Below, piece after piece: positions 16,279-24,216 of a DNA stretch of 64,000 nt. Position numbers and translations under genes: made by a program. The DNA is from Pseudomonadota bacterium (GTDB lineage Bacteria > Desulfobacterota > Desulfobulbia > Desulfobulbales > Desulfocapsaceae). The notes under the pieces are model-generated. The model made no database searches. It saw only the letters and a program-made list of their open reading frames with translations, and was not told the DNA's origin. Within the stretch, counting starts at the first letter, position 1, and each line of letters opens with the position of its first letter. Location: contig JAEYNP010000007.1 in assembly GCA_023412495.1 (NCBI GenBank), positions 1-64,000 of the forward strand, written 5' to 3'.

Positions 16279-18612
16279 GTGACAAAGCTTTACCCCTTGA
16301 TGCCGCTTCGGGATCTGGTGATTTTCCCCCATATGGTTGCGCCGCTGGTTGTCGGCCGGAAAAAATCCATTCAGGCGCTTGAAGATGCCATGGAGAAGAA
16401 GACCGATATTCTCCTGGTGACGCAGAAAAAAGCCGCGATCGACGATCCGGAGGGTGAGGATCTGTATGAGTTCGGAACGCTGGCTACGGTGATGCAGTTG
16501 CTCAGGCTTCCGGACGGCACCATCAAGGCGTTGGTGGAAGGGAAATCGCGGGCGAAGATCATCTCCTACCTGCCGAATGACAATTTCCTTCAGGCAGAGG
16601 TCGAGGAGCGCAGCGAGCTGCAGGAGAAAGCGACGGAACTGGTAGCCTATGAGCGCGAACTCCGCAAGTTTTTCGATGAATTCGCGGTGAGCAACAAGAA
16701 GATCGGCAGGGAAGTACTGAACTCGATCAAGGCCATCGACAACCCGTTCAAGCTGTTGAATGTAGTGTGCGCTCATCTGCCCCTCAAAAGCGAAGAAAAG
16801 CAGACCATCCTCGAGGCGGAACCGCTGACGGCCCGGATGGAGAAGGTGCTCGAGATACTGAACCGGGAGATCGAGCTGGCCGAGCTCGAGAAAAATATCA
16901 ACGCCAAGGTCAAGATGCGCATGGGCAAGACCCAGCGGGATTACTACCTCGGCGAAAAGGTGCGGGAAATCCAGTCCGAGATCGGCCAGAATGCCGAGGG
17001 CCTCGATGAGATGGCCGAACTCGAGAAGACCATCCAGAACAAGCCGATGCCCGATGCGGTCAAGGAAAAGGCCCTCAAGGAGTTCAAGAAGCTGCGGAGC
17101 ATGCCGCCCATGTCGGCGGAAACGACGGTCGTGCGCAATTATATCGACTGCATCGTCAGCCTGCCCTGGGATAAGAAAAGCAAATCGAAGATCGATATCA
17201 CCAAGGCCGAGAAGATCCTCGACGAGGATCACTTCGGTCTGGCTAAACCGAAGGAGCGTATCCTCGAGTATCTCGCCGTGCAGAGCCAGGTGAAGAAGAT
17301 CAAGGGTCCCATCCTCTGCCTGGTCGGCCCTCCCGGTGTCGGCAAGACCTCGATCTGCCAGTCGATCGCCCGGGCCATGGGCCGCAAATTCGCCCGTCTC
17401 TCTTTGGGTGGAGTGCGGGACGAAGCGGAAATCCGCGGCCACCGCAGGACCTACATCGGCGCCATGCCTGGTAAGATCATTCAGTCGATGCAGAAGGTGG
17501 ACGTGTCCAACCCGGTGTTCTGCCTCGATGAAGTGGATAAAATGTCGATGGACTTCCGGGGCGATCCATCGTCGGCCCTGCTCGAAGTCCTCGATCCGGA
17601 GCAGAATGTCGCCTTCAACGACCACTATCTGGATATGGATTACGACCTCTCGGAGGTCTTCTTCATCACCACCGCCAATAACCTCCACGGCATACCCGTG
17701 CCGCTGCAGGACAGGATGGAGATCATCCAGATCAGCGGCTATACTGAAGAGGACAAGCTGAAGATCGCCGAAGGCTACCTCGTCCCGAAACAGCTCAAGG
17801 CGAATGGCTTCAAGGCGGGCGACATCCAGCTGACCGACGGGGCGATCCTGGATATCATCCGGCGCTATACCCGGGAAGCGGGCGTCCGCAATCTCGAGCG
17901 CCTCATTGCCTCCCTGTGCCGCAAGATCGCCAGGGAACGGCTCAAGAAAAAGCAGAGGACCAAGAAATATCGGGTCAATGCCCAATCGGTGGTGTCCTAT
18001 CTGGGAACGCCCAAGTACCGCTTCGGCCTGGCCGAGGAAAACGACGAGATCGGCCTTGCCACCGGTCTTGCCTGGACCGAGGTCGGCGGAGAGCTGCTGC
18101 AGATCGAGGCGACTCTGATGGCCGGCGCCGGCAAGCTCATCATCACCGGCAAGCTGGGCGACGTTATGCAGGAATCCGCCCAGGCGGCCTTGAGCTACGT
18201 CCGTTCGAGGGCCAAACTGCTGGGGCTGGAAGGCGATTTCTACCAGAAGCTCGATATCCATATCCACGTCCCGGAGGGCGCCATTCCCAAGGATGGGCCG
18301 TCCGCCGGCATCACCATGGCCACCGCCCTGGTGTCGGCCCTGGTCAAGGTGCCGGTCAAGCACCATTTGGCCATGACCGGGGAGATCACCCTGCGGGGCC
18401 GGGTCTTGCCCATCGGCGGTCTCACCGAGAAGCTGCTGGCGGCCAAGCGGGGCAATATCACCCATGTGCTCATCCCCAGGGACAATGAGCGGGATCTGCA
18501 GGATGTCCCGATCAAGATCCGGAAATCATTGACGATCGACCTTGTCAATCACATGGATGAGGTTCTCGGTTACGCCCTGGTGAAGGAAGTGGGCAAGGCT
18601 GCTGATAATTAA
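16279..18612 (+). CDS. lon: ATP-dependent Lon protease
   Basis: 777 residues from the GTG at 16279, which has AAAGGAG five bases upstream. An alternative ATG at 16249 overlaps clpX and lacks a ribosome-binding site. The domains in order are a LAN substrate-binding domain (opening [20 protein letters not shown]), coiled coil, AAA+ with Walker A GPPGVGKT and Walker [10 protein letters not shown], and a protease domain. The catalytic dyad is Ser675 (KDGPSAG) and Lys718 (LTEKLLA), 43 residues apart as in the E. coli enzyme. It degrades damaged and short-lived regulatory proteins in the cytoplasm. Confidence 0.96.
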   Translation: MTKLYPLMPLRDLVIFPHMVAPLVVGRKKSIQALEDAMEKKTDILLVTQKKAAIDDPEGEDLYEFGTLATVMQLLRLPDGTIKALVEGKSRAKIISYLPNDNFLQAEVEERSELQEKATELVAYERELRKFFDEFAVSNKKIGREVLNSIKAIDNPFKLLNVVCAHLPLKSEEKQTILEAEPLTARMEKVLEILNREIELAELEKNINAKVKMRMGKTQRDYYLGEKVREIQSEIGQNAEGLDEMAELEKTIQNKPMPDAVKEKALKEFKKLRSMPPMSAETTVVRNYIDCIVSLPWDKKSKSKIDITKAEKILDEDHFGLAKPKERILEYLAVQSQVKKIKGPILCLVGPPGVGKTSICQSIARAMGRKFARLSLGGVRDEAEIRGHRRTYIGAMPGKIIQSMQKVDVSNPVFCLDEVDKMSMDFRGDPSSALLEVLDPEQNVAFNDHYLDMDYDLSEVFFITTANNLHGIPVPLQDRMEIIQISGYTEEDKLKIAEGYLVPKQLKANGFKAGDIQLTDGAILDIIRRYTREAGVRNLERLIASLCRKIARERLKKKQRTKKYRVNAQSVVSYLGTPKYRFGLAEENDEIGLATGLAWTEVGGELLQIEATLMAGAGKLIITGKLGDVMQESAQAALSYVRSRAKLLGLEGDFYQKLDIHIHVPEGAIPKDGPSAGITMATALVSALVKVPVKHHLAMTGEITLRGRVLPIGGLTEKLLAAKRGNITHVLIPRDNERDLQDVPIKIRKSLTIDLVNHMDEVLGYALVKEVGKAADN

Positions 18613-18680
18613 TGCCCATGTCGCGTCGCGCGTAATCGTTCAATCGGAACCGGGACTGATCCGGATCGATTCGTGGCTAT

Positions 18681-18754
18681 GACTCGGGAGCCGGGAGCGT
18701 CCCGAGTCGACGGAGAACCTGGAAAATAATCGGGGTCGCCCCGTGCACTTTTTT
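18681..18754 (+). terminator. Two hairpins downstream of lon
   Basis: A 9-bp perfect stem GACTCGGGA (18681-18689) / TCCCGAGTC (18700-18708) is followed by a small CGGGG/CCCCG hairpin (18731-18743) and a T6 run (18749-18754). Together they are plausible as the end of the lon transcript. Confidence 0.45.
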
Positions 18755-18868
18755 CAGGCTTGGGTTTAGGGTCGCCTGTGTCTTCCCGGCTTTCTCTTTG
18801 CCTGGCAAGATTTTGAAATTGAAGCAGAATTGCTCATTACCGATATTTTTTTCGGTTGATATTTTCCC

Positions 18869-18897
18869 TTGACGTGTCTAGGGGGAATTGGTAAATA
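18869..18897 (+). promoter_or_regulatory. Sigma70-type promoter for the tRNA cluster
   Basis: TTGACG (18869-18874), a 17-bp spacer, TAAATA (18892-18897), about 25 bp before the mature 5' end of tRNA-Val. Confidence 0.5.
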
Positions 18898-18921
18898 GTC
18901 CTTTCACAATTGATTGCAAGG

Positions 18922-18997
18922 GGGCGACTAGCTCAGCTGGGAGAGCATCGGCCTTACAAGCCGAGGGTCACAGGTTCAAGCCCTGTGTCGCCCACCA
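18922..18997 (+). tRNA. tRNA-Val, anticodon TAC
   Basis: A 76-nt cloverleaf: acceptor stem GGGCGAC/GTCGCCC, anticodon stem TCGGC/GCCGA with loop CTTACAA giving anticodon TAC, T-arm GGTTCAAG, and an encoded CCA end. Confidence 0.95.
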
Positions 18998-19015
18998 CAC
19001 AATCGAGAATATGCT

Positions 19016-19092
19016 GGAGCGGTAGTTCAGTCGGTTAGAATGCCGGCCTGTCACGCCGGAGGTCGCGGGTTCGAGTCCCGTCCGCTCCGCCA
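19016..19092 (+). tRNA. tRNA-Asp, anticodon GTC, first copy
   Basis: 77 nt: acceptor GGAGCGG/CCGCTCC, anticodon stem CCGGC/GCCGG with loop CTGTCAC giving GTC, and encoded CCA. It is followed by its own terminator. Confidence 0.95.
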
Positions 19093-19105
19093 TTACGAGT
19101 TTTCA

Positions 19106-19137
19106 GGAACCATGCAAGCCGGTTCCTTATTTTTTTG
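19106..19137 (+). terminator. Rho-independent terminator after first tRNA-Asp
   Basis: GGAACC (19106-19111) pairs with GGTTCC (19121-19126), followed by TTATTTTTTT. Confidence 0.65.
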
Positions 19138-19222
19138 CTCGTCATCATCAGCCGGAGACGGCGGAATGGCGGGTTTCCCGAGGGGCCGACGAGTCCAGTC
19201 GGGCATAACTAGAGACAATGCT

Positions 19223-19299
19223 GGAGCGGTAGTTCAGTCGGTTAGAATGCCGGCCTGTCACGCCGGAGGTCGCGGGTTCGAGTCCCGTCCGCTCCGCCA
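19223..19299 (+). tRNA. tRNA-Asp, anticodon GTC, second identical copy
   Basis: Identical over all 77 nt to the copy at 19016, with a few matching bases (ATGCT) just upstream. The two copies are separated by 130 bp that include a terminator, so the second copy needs its own promoter or read-through. Confidence 0.95.
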
Positions 19300-19307
19300 T
19301 TAACGAG

Positions 19308-19353
19308 AAAGAGGGTTGCCTGGGAATACAGGCAACTCTCTTTTCTTTTTTTT
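19308..19353 (+). terminator. Rho-independent terminator after second tRNA-Asp
   Basis: A long stem AAAGAGGGTTGCCT / AGGCAACTCTCTTT (19308-19321 with 19330-19343) followed by T-rich TTCTTTTTTTT. Confidence 0.75.
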
Positions 19354-19393
19354 GGGGCCGGATCACCGACGCAAGAGCTAGTCTTCCAATGTA

Positions 19394-19432
19394 GGATCGG
19401 GGTCGAAATCGCTATCGGGATCGAAATCGAAC
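19394..19432. repeat. Hexamer arm, left partner of the four-helix-bundle locus
   Basis: ATCGNN units on the plus strand (GG, AA, CT, GG, AA, AA). Read on the minus strand it encodes the acidic tail of the four-helix-bundle remnant (DFDPDSDFDPDP). It pairs with the arm at 19681-19716. Confidence 0.65.
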
Positions 19433-19680
19433 TTCTTAATACCGTATTTGAAAGAATTTTCCTTGGTGCAATAGCCCCGGCCTCCCAATCGACTGAGCAT
19501 TGCCGCAATTCGATCCAATTCATTTTTTTGGTTTAGACTTTCCTCAATATCAAGAGCCTTGCCAACTACTAGAACATCTTGTATCGCCGCGCATTCCAGT
19601 GCCGAGCCACGTGCTATTTCGAAGTAACGCCTTCGATCTGCCCCTGCTGTCTTGCCGTTTCCCTCGGCAATATCATTTTC

Positions 19681-19716
19681 TTTTCGATTTCGATAGCGAT
19701 CCCGATTTCGATTTGG
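19681..19716. repeat. Hexamer arm, right partner of the four-helix-bundle locus
   Basis: NNCGAT units (TTCGAT, TTCGAT, AGCGAT, CCCGAT, TTCGAT) ending in TTTGG. It begins exactly where similarity to the four-helix-bundle family stops. The same CGATTTGG end is seen at 7485, 38592 and 45351. Confidence 0.65.
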
Positions 19717-19744
19717 ATTAACCAACTTTTGAGCTAAGATTCCG

Positions 19745-20035
19745 TCACCTCTTTCCGATTTTTTCCCTGAATTTTTCGTTTACCCGGTACACGAAGGCGA
19801 GGATCTCCGCCACCGTCTGGTACAGTTCCACCGGGATCTCTTCCCCGATCTCGACCTTGGCGAGGACCTCCACCAGGTTGGCATCCTGTTGGATGTGGAT
19901 GCCGGCCTCCCTGGCGGCGGCGATGATATTTTCGGCGACAATGCCCTTGCCGCTGGCCACGACTTTCGGCGCATCCGACTCCTTTTCGTTGTAAACGATA
20001 GCAACCGCCTTGTTGACAACCGCTTTTTCCGCCAT
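19745..20035 (-). CDS. FlhB C-terminal-domain-like protein (FhlB/YlqH type)
   Basis: 96 residues from the ATG at 20035; an upstream start would overlap the preceding gene. It aligns along its length with the cytoplasmic FlhB-C domain of the full FlhB encoded here at 44137-45216 (AVAIVYNEKE vs SVAIRYEAKK; EEIPVELYQTVAEILAFVY vs EHIPEDLFKAVAEILAHVY), but has no membrane domain and lacks the NPTH cleavage motif. Such soluble paralogues can substitute for FlhB-C in other species. It lies one base after a FliK-like gene, so the two look like a dedicated pair acting on export specificity. Confidence 0.8.
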   Translation of the reverse strand: MAEKAVVNKAVAIVYNEKESDAPKVVASGKGIVAENIIAAAREAGIHIQQDANLVEVLAKVEIGEEIPVELYQTVAEILAFVYRVNEKFREKIGKR

Positions 20036-20036
20036 C

Positions 20037-21404
20037 TCAGACCTTTGTGTCAAGAATCGATCTCCCTTCGGGCACAAGCCTTCGGATGAGATCGCTGATA
20101 GGATCGGGAGCGCCCCCGGAAAATGACAGCCCGATCAGAGGGGCGGTGGTTATCGAGGATTGGAGCTCATCCTCGAACCCGGCCAGAAATTCGGCTTTCT
20201 CCTTGCTGTCCGCAGCGAACCTGATAAACAACCCTTCGGCATTACGAAGGAAATCGATACGAAGATTGCCCAGGTCGGACATCGTCAGATGGAGCGAAAA
20301 CCGTTTCCCCGCAGGATCTTGCCCTCCGCTTTCCGAATCCCGACCATCCCGCTCGATGAGGAGGTAGCCCTGTTCGACGAAAGGCAGGGGGAGGGGGAGA
20401 ATGTAATTATTGTCCGTGCCGCTATGGACCTGAGTGAGTTGAAACAGCTCGAGCGCCGAAATGAGCCTGCCCGTGCCCTCGGCGATTTTCTCGGAACCCG
20501 CGAAAGTGTGGGCCAGATCGAGCAGGGCCGCTTTCAGGGTCTGTGCCGCGCCATCCTTGTCGCCTCTCGCCAGAAGATGTTCGAGATTGAGGCCGAGGCG
20601 GCCGATGAGCTCTTTGAGGGCCGCACCGCCGTCTTTGCCGCCCAGGATGCTCTGCTGCGTGGCGAAGAAGCTTTCGAAAACATTACGGGTGACGGGATCA
20701 AGCGAGGCGAGAACCGTGGGGCTAAACTGCCCTGCGCTTTGCAGCAATGGAGCAGGCTCGATGCCTTTCCCGGAAAAGGCGCCCGTGTTCAGGGTGTTTT
20801 TTTCGAAGCCGCCCGAATTCTGCACGAGCTCGAGCAGAGCCGCTTTCAGGGTCTGCGTGGCGCCGGTCTGGTCGCCTTTCACCGTAAAATGCTCCAGGTT
20901 GGGGCCCAAGTGGTCGACGAGCTGTTTCACGGTCGCACCGACGTCTTTATTGCCGACGAAGTTCTGCTGCAGGGCGGAAAAATTTTCGAGGACCTTACGG
21001 GTAGCGGGGGTGAGCGACTGGAGGACCGCAGGGTCGAGTTGCCGTATTGTCTGCATCAGGGGGGAAAGATCGAGGTTCTTCCCGAGCAGAGTGAGCGATC
21101 GGCCGGCAAAGGGGGGCGATGCTGCATTGTCATTGACAATTTTCAGTTCGATAAACGGTTCGGTCTTCACGACCTGCAACTGCAGGGCCTGACCCTGGGC
21201 CAGAGGGGCGCTCGAAGTTGCAGTGAGCCGGCTGCCGCCGATATCCAGGGTAAAATTCCCGCCGTCCTTGGCCTCGACCACCACGGCCTTGAACAATTGC
21301 CCCAAGGCCAGCAGTTGTTGGGTCTGACTCCAGCCTCTGCCTTGCGAGGGAGTCGAGCCGACGAGGGGGGAAGGGGTGGAAAGAGGAGTGATAATGCCGT
21401 CCAT
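20037..21404 (-). CDS. FliK-like hook-length control paralogue with internal duplication
   Basis: 455 residues. The C-terminal about 110 residues (LHLTMSDLGNLRIDFLRNAE onward) resemble the FliK/Flg_hook domain that contacts FlhB. The middle contains two tandem repeats of about 90 residues (about 115-205 and 220-310), recognisable by DPAVLQSLTPATRKVLENF / SPTVLASLDPVTRNVFESF and TGATQTLKAALLEL / DGAAQTLKAALLDL. The N-terminus is OB-like (FTLDIGGSRLTA). A separate canonical fliK is at 53723-55276. The coupling to a FlhB-C-like gene recalls the ylqG-ylqH pair of Bacillus, as I remember it. Its function beyond that is inferred. Confidence 0.65.
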   Translation of the reverse strand: MDGIITPLSTPSPLVGSTPSQGRGWSQTQQLLALGQLFKAVVVEAKDGGNFTLDIGGSRLTATSSAPLAQGQALQLQVVKTEPFIELKIVNDNAASPPFAGRSLTLLGKNLDLSPLMQTIRQLDPAVLQSLTPATRKVLENFSALQQNFVGNKDVGATVKQLVDHLGPNLEHFTVKGDQTGATQTLKAALLELVQNSGGFEKNTLNTGAFSGKGIEPAPLLQSAGQFSPTVLASLDPVTRNVFESFFATQQSILGGKDGGAALKELIGRLGLNLEHLLARGDKDGAAQTLKAALLDLAHTFAGSEKIAEGTGRLISALELFQLTQVHSGTDNNYILPLPLPFVEQGYLLIERDGRDSESGGQDPAGKRFSLHLTMSDLGNLRIDFLRNAEGLFIRFAADSKEKAEFLAGFEDELQSSITTAPLIGLSFSGGAPDPISDLIRRLVPEGRSILDTKV

Positions 21405-21570
21405 ACCTCTTTATCGGCAGTGTTGCCGATATCCTTAAATAGATGCTCGCTGCGTCGAGCGGATACGACCCATTGAGGTAATTCCCTGAACTGAGGATAG
21501 AGATCGCTAACGGGCCGTGGATCGTTTCGACCGATTCGTAACTCGTATATTTTAACGAAGGGTGGAATCC

Positions 21571-21594
21571 TCGATTTCGATAGCGATCCCTATG
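21571..21594. repeat. Hexamer array, right-arm type only
   Basis: TCGATTTCGATAGCGATCCC: four NNCGAT units in the 220-bp gap between the PilZ gene and the FliK-like gene. No left arm is recognised. Confidence 0.5.
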
Positions 21595-21624
21595 TCCATC
21601 GTCATGGATAACAGCCTCCTGGAG

Positions 21625-22308
21625 TCACCCCGCGGTACGGACATTATCTCGCAGTTGCCGGCGCTGTTCGGCCAGACAGTTCATGGCGATGATATCCCGA
21701 GAGCGGGCGGATATCTCATCGAAATGAAAGGAAGTCAGCCAGCGGTTTTTGCGGATGCGCTTCGACCTGACGACATGTCCGGTGCAGTAGACTTTCTCCG
21801 CCGGGTTGACGAGCGATATTTCGATATCGATCCCATCGGTATCTTGGCATTCATCGGGGAAAAAGGCCAGAACCCCGGACTGGGAGATATCGACTGTTTC
21901 CCCGGTCATTTCCCATTTGAGCCGTTCAATGCCATTTTCCACCGTGAAGAAGTGGAGCACAATATGGGTGCGGATATCCACCCGGAAAAACTCGCGCAGA
22001 TCTTCCGGGCGTATGCACTTTCTGGCTTTCAGCTCGAAAATATGATTTTTGCTCCTCTCCTCGATCTCGGCGAGGAACGAAACCGGATTATCGGATCTGT
22101 CCGTGCTGACAAAGGGACACTGTCTGGTCTGATCGATCTCCTGCGGCAGGGCCTCAGGCGGGAAAACCAGGAAAAAGGCCGGGGCGATCGATTCCTTGAA
22201 GATACAGTCGTAGAATTGGCGTTTGCCGTTGGCGTCGGTAAAGCCGACAGCCGACGCCTGTCCATCGGGAATCGATTTGACCAGTGAGAGAATTTCCGGT
22301 GACGACAT
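21625..22308 (-). CDS. PilZ-domain c-di-GMP receptor, YcgR-like, copy 2
   Basis: 227 residues: an N-terminal YcgR-N-like beta domain (about 1-95) and a C-terminal PilZ domain with the two c-di-GMP motifs intact, RxxxR as Arg105-Arg109 (REFFR) and DxSxxG as Asp140-Gly145 (DISQSG). Proteins of this layout bind c-di-GMP and slow or steer the flagellar motor through MotA/FliG. It lies 36 bp downstream of a paralogue with the same architecture. Confidence 0.82.
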   Translation of the reverse strand: MSSPEILSLVKSIPDGQASAVGFTDANGKRQFYDCIFKESIAPAFFLVFPPEALPQEIDQTRQCPFVSTDRSDNPVSFLAEIEERSKNHIFELKARKCIRPEDLREFFRVDIRTHIVLHFFTVENGIERLKWEMTGETVDISQSGVLAFFPDECQDTDGIDIEISLVNPAEKVYCTGHVVRSKRIRKNRWLTSFHFDEISARSRDIIAMNCLAEQRRQLRDNVRTAG

Positions 22309-22344
22309 AGCGATAAAGCAGAAAAAAATCTTACAAGTGTAAAA

Positions 22345-23019
22345 TTAAACTTTGAGGCGCAGCAGTTTCCTCTGCAGGATTAGACAGCAGCCTATTATCT
22401 TGTCTCTGTCTTCCACGGAAATCTCGTCGAATTGGTAGGCTACCTCATAATGATTGTCCTTCAGCTTATAGCTGCGGACCGCGTGAGCCACAATCTTGAC
22501 CACTTCCGGTTCGACCGCTGGAATGGTTATCTCCAGATTGACCTGCTTGTCGGCCGGCGGAAGGCTCTCGAAAACCGCAAGGATGCCGCTGCCGCTGATA
22601 TCGATGGTCTCGCCCTCCATGGACCACGGCCGGCTTCCATTGCCGGTAAACTGCGTGTGGAAGGAGCTGGAAATAACCCTGGTGACCGCATCGACCCGGA
22701 AAAACTCCCGCATCTGCTCATGGCTGATGGATTTGCGCACGATCATCTGCAGGGTCTGAGGCTCGTCGACCTGCTGGATAGTCGACTCCAGGGAAATAGT
22801 CGGTCCCCCCATGTCGATGATGACGATGCACGGCTTGCCGAGGTCGATTTCGTCAACGGGGAGCGTACCCGGCTTGAAGACAAGGGCAAATTGGGGTGGA
22901 TCGATCTTCTGGTAGACGCATTGCGTCCTGACCCGGTCCGGGCTGTTCTGCAGAGGAAGGAACACGCGTACGGGCTTGCCGTTGGGGATGTTATTTAAAT
23001 ATTGTTGTTGATTGGGCAT
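22345..23019 (-). CDS. PilZ-domain c-di-GMP receptor, YcgR-like, copy 1
   Basis: 224 residues with the same two-domain layout as its neighbour. Arg104-Arg108 (REFFR) and Asp140-Gly145 (DISGSG) keep both ligand-binding motifs. The motif positions coincide almost exactly with the neighbour, pointing to tandem duplication followed by divergence. The N-terminal domains differ more than the PilZ domains, so partner specificity may have split. The likely role is a c-di-GMP-dependent motility brake. Confidence 0.82.
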   Translation of the reverse strand: MPNQQQYLNNIPNGKPVRVFLPLQNSPDRVRTQCVYQKIDPPQFALVFKPGTLPVDEIDLGKPCIVIIDMGGPTISLESTIQQVDEPQTLQMIVRKSISHEQMREFFRVDAVTRVISSSFHTQFTGNGSRPWSMEGETIDISGSGILAVFESLPPADKQVNLEITIPAVEPEVVKIVAHAVRSYKLKDNHYEVAYQFDEISVEDRDKIIGCCLILQRKLLRLKV

Positions 23020-23328
23020 AGTGTCAGAGGGTTTTTAAAAGGATTTCCTCCAATAGTAGCACCAATGCATTTTATAGGCAACAATACAACTTCTGGAAAT
23101 ACCGACAAGTTGGAGAAACGCTATGTAATCCTTCTGATATGGTGAGTACAGGATCGTGGAATTCCCGCTGGAAGAGAAACTTGAGAGCCAGGAGACTTAG
23201 GTGGAGAATGTTGATGGCGATTGGGTCTTGGTTCATTGGCAATTCGATGATCATTCTACCCTAAAACTGCTGGTTCTTCTCAAGAAGGGGCGCCACCTCA
23301 CACTCCTGACGCACACAACCAGGAGGAC
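23020..23328. other. Spacer with an unassigned short frame
   Basis: A minus-strand frame at 23072-23254 (60 codons, LHLSLLALKFLFQREFH) is open but matches nothing I recognise. No ribosome-binding site or promoter stands out. It may be decayed sequence. Confidence 0.35.
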
Positions 23329-23760
23329 TTACGAAATACTTCTCACGATCCGTCCCTGAGTGTTTTCCTGATGTTTGTAGCCATTCAAAGCTGAAAAGCC
23401 AGCCCGGAGCGACCCAAGTTCATGGGCAAGAAGCGACTGTATACCGATAGCCTTTGTTGTTATTTCCTTATTTTCAGCGATGATTTTTTTGACGATAGAT
23501 GCCCGTTCGTCGAGTAAGGCGCCGAGGGCTTCGGGTATTGCAGCCTCTCTTGGTAATTGGCCGAGAAAGGAATGGTCGATTTCAGTCGCTTGCTTCTGTA
23601 ACTCTGCTAAAGAGCTGTACAGGTTCTCCAGTTCCGTCGGCAAGGCAGTGCCCAACTTATGATCTATCTGCCGCAGAAGCGTCAGAATTCGATCATATTG
23701 GTCGATCGAAAGTGTAAGCTGTGTTGCAAGTTGCTGGATATCCACCATCGCCTCCGTCAT
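23329..23760 (-). CDS. FliT/FlgN-like flagellar chaperone candidate
   Basis: A 143-residue, largely helical protein with heptad-like leucine spacing (ATQLTLSIDQYDRILTLLRQ; LYSSLAELQKQATEIDHSFL). It starts six bases after fliS, in the position where fliT follows fliD-fliS in many genomes. The size and all-helical character fit a FliT/FlgN-type export chaperone. Sequence identity to known FliT is not obvious, so the call rests mainly on context. Confidence 0.5.
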   Translation of the reverse strand: MTEAMVDIQQLATQLTLSIDQYDRILTLLRQIDHKLGTALPTELENLYSSLAELQKQATEIDHSFLGQLPREAAIPEALGALLDERASIVKKIIAENKEITTKAIGIQSLLAHELGSLRAGFSALNGYKHQENTQGRIVRSIS

Positions 23761-23766
23761 CGAAGT

Positions 23767-24216
23767 CTATCTGGATATGGAGAGAGGAGAATAATTATCC
23801 GGCACCGAGTATTCCGATGTTTTTGCAATCTGATCTGGAGATACGTGTCCTTTGTTAATCTCTACGGCTTCTTCCCAGGTGGCTCGTAAATCGACCAGAA
23901 GTTTGTCCACCATCCTCAGTTTCTCTATGTCTTTGTGAAGGTTGGCATAGGTCAGTTCACGAATCATGAAGTGGTACAGGGCATCGAGGTTTTCGGCAAT
24001 TTCACCGCCGATTTTGTGGTCAAGGGAGTTAGAAAACTCCGTGATGATCGCCATGGATTTTCTTAATCCATGATGAAAAAGGGTAAGATTCTCTTGCTCA
24101 AGACCATAAATTGCCTGGCGGGTGAAACGTATTGCACCCTCGTAGAGCATCAGGAGAATCTTTTCCGGGGATGCCGACAAAATCTGATTTTGATGGTATT
24201 GACTATAGGCGTTCAT
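23767..24216 (-). CDS. fliS: Flagellin export chaperone FliS
   Basis: 149 residues with the family start NAYSQYHQNQILSASPEKIL followed by LMLYEGAI. FliS binds the C-terminus of flagellin in the cytoplasm, prevents premature polymerisation and delivers it to FlhA. The start overlaps the fliD stop by four bases (ATGA), so it is coupled to fliD. The C-terminal 25 residues extend beyond the usual length. Confidence 0.93.
   Translation of the reverse strand: MNAYSQYHQNQILSASPEKILLMLYEGAIRFTRQAIYGLEQENLTLFHHGLRKSMAIITEFSNSLDHKIGGEIAENLDALYHFMIRELTYANLHKDIEKLRMVDKLLVDLRATWEEAVEINKGHVSPDQIAKTSEYSVPDNYSPLSISR

Larger units (their letters stand above)
18613..18921. other. Spacer between lon and the tRNA cluster
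   Basis: No gene is visible. It contains two candidate terminators for the clpX-lon transcript and a promoter for the tRNA genes, described separately. Confidence 0.6.
19394..19725 (-). pseudogene. Four-helix-bundle protein (23S rRNA IVS-protein family) remnant between hexamer repeats
   Basis: The frame continues at low coordinates to a stop near 19378. The core (19433-19680) reads NDIAEGNGKTAGADRRRYF, then ARGSALECAAIQ and, later, MLSRLGGRG: the second half of the TIGR02436/Avd-like four-helix-bundle family. The first half, about 50 residues, is missing. In its place the frame continues into a hexamer repeat (NRNRDRYRNRK), starting only at a TTG. The other end runs into the second hexamer arm, giving an Asp-Phe/Asp-Pro tail. 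I read it as a 5'-truncated gene trapped between two inverted repeat arms. The family is known from rRNA intervening sequences and retroelement accessory proteins. Confidence 0.6.

Noticed and set aside
16219..18465. 748-codon minus-strand open frame opposite lon
   Set aside because: Shadow of lon; no recognisable motif.
19394..19725. Intact four-helix-bundle gene
   Set aside because: About 50 N-terminal residues of the family are missing and only a TTG inside a repeat could start it, so I call it a remnant.
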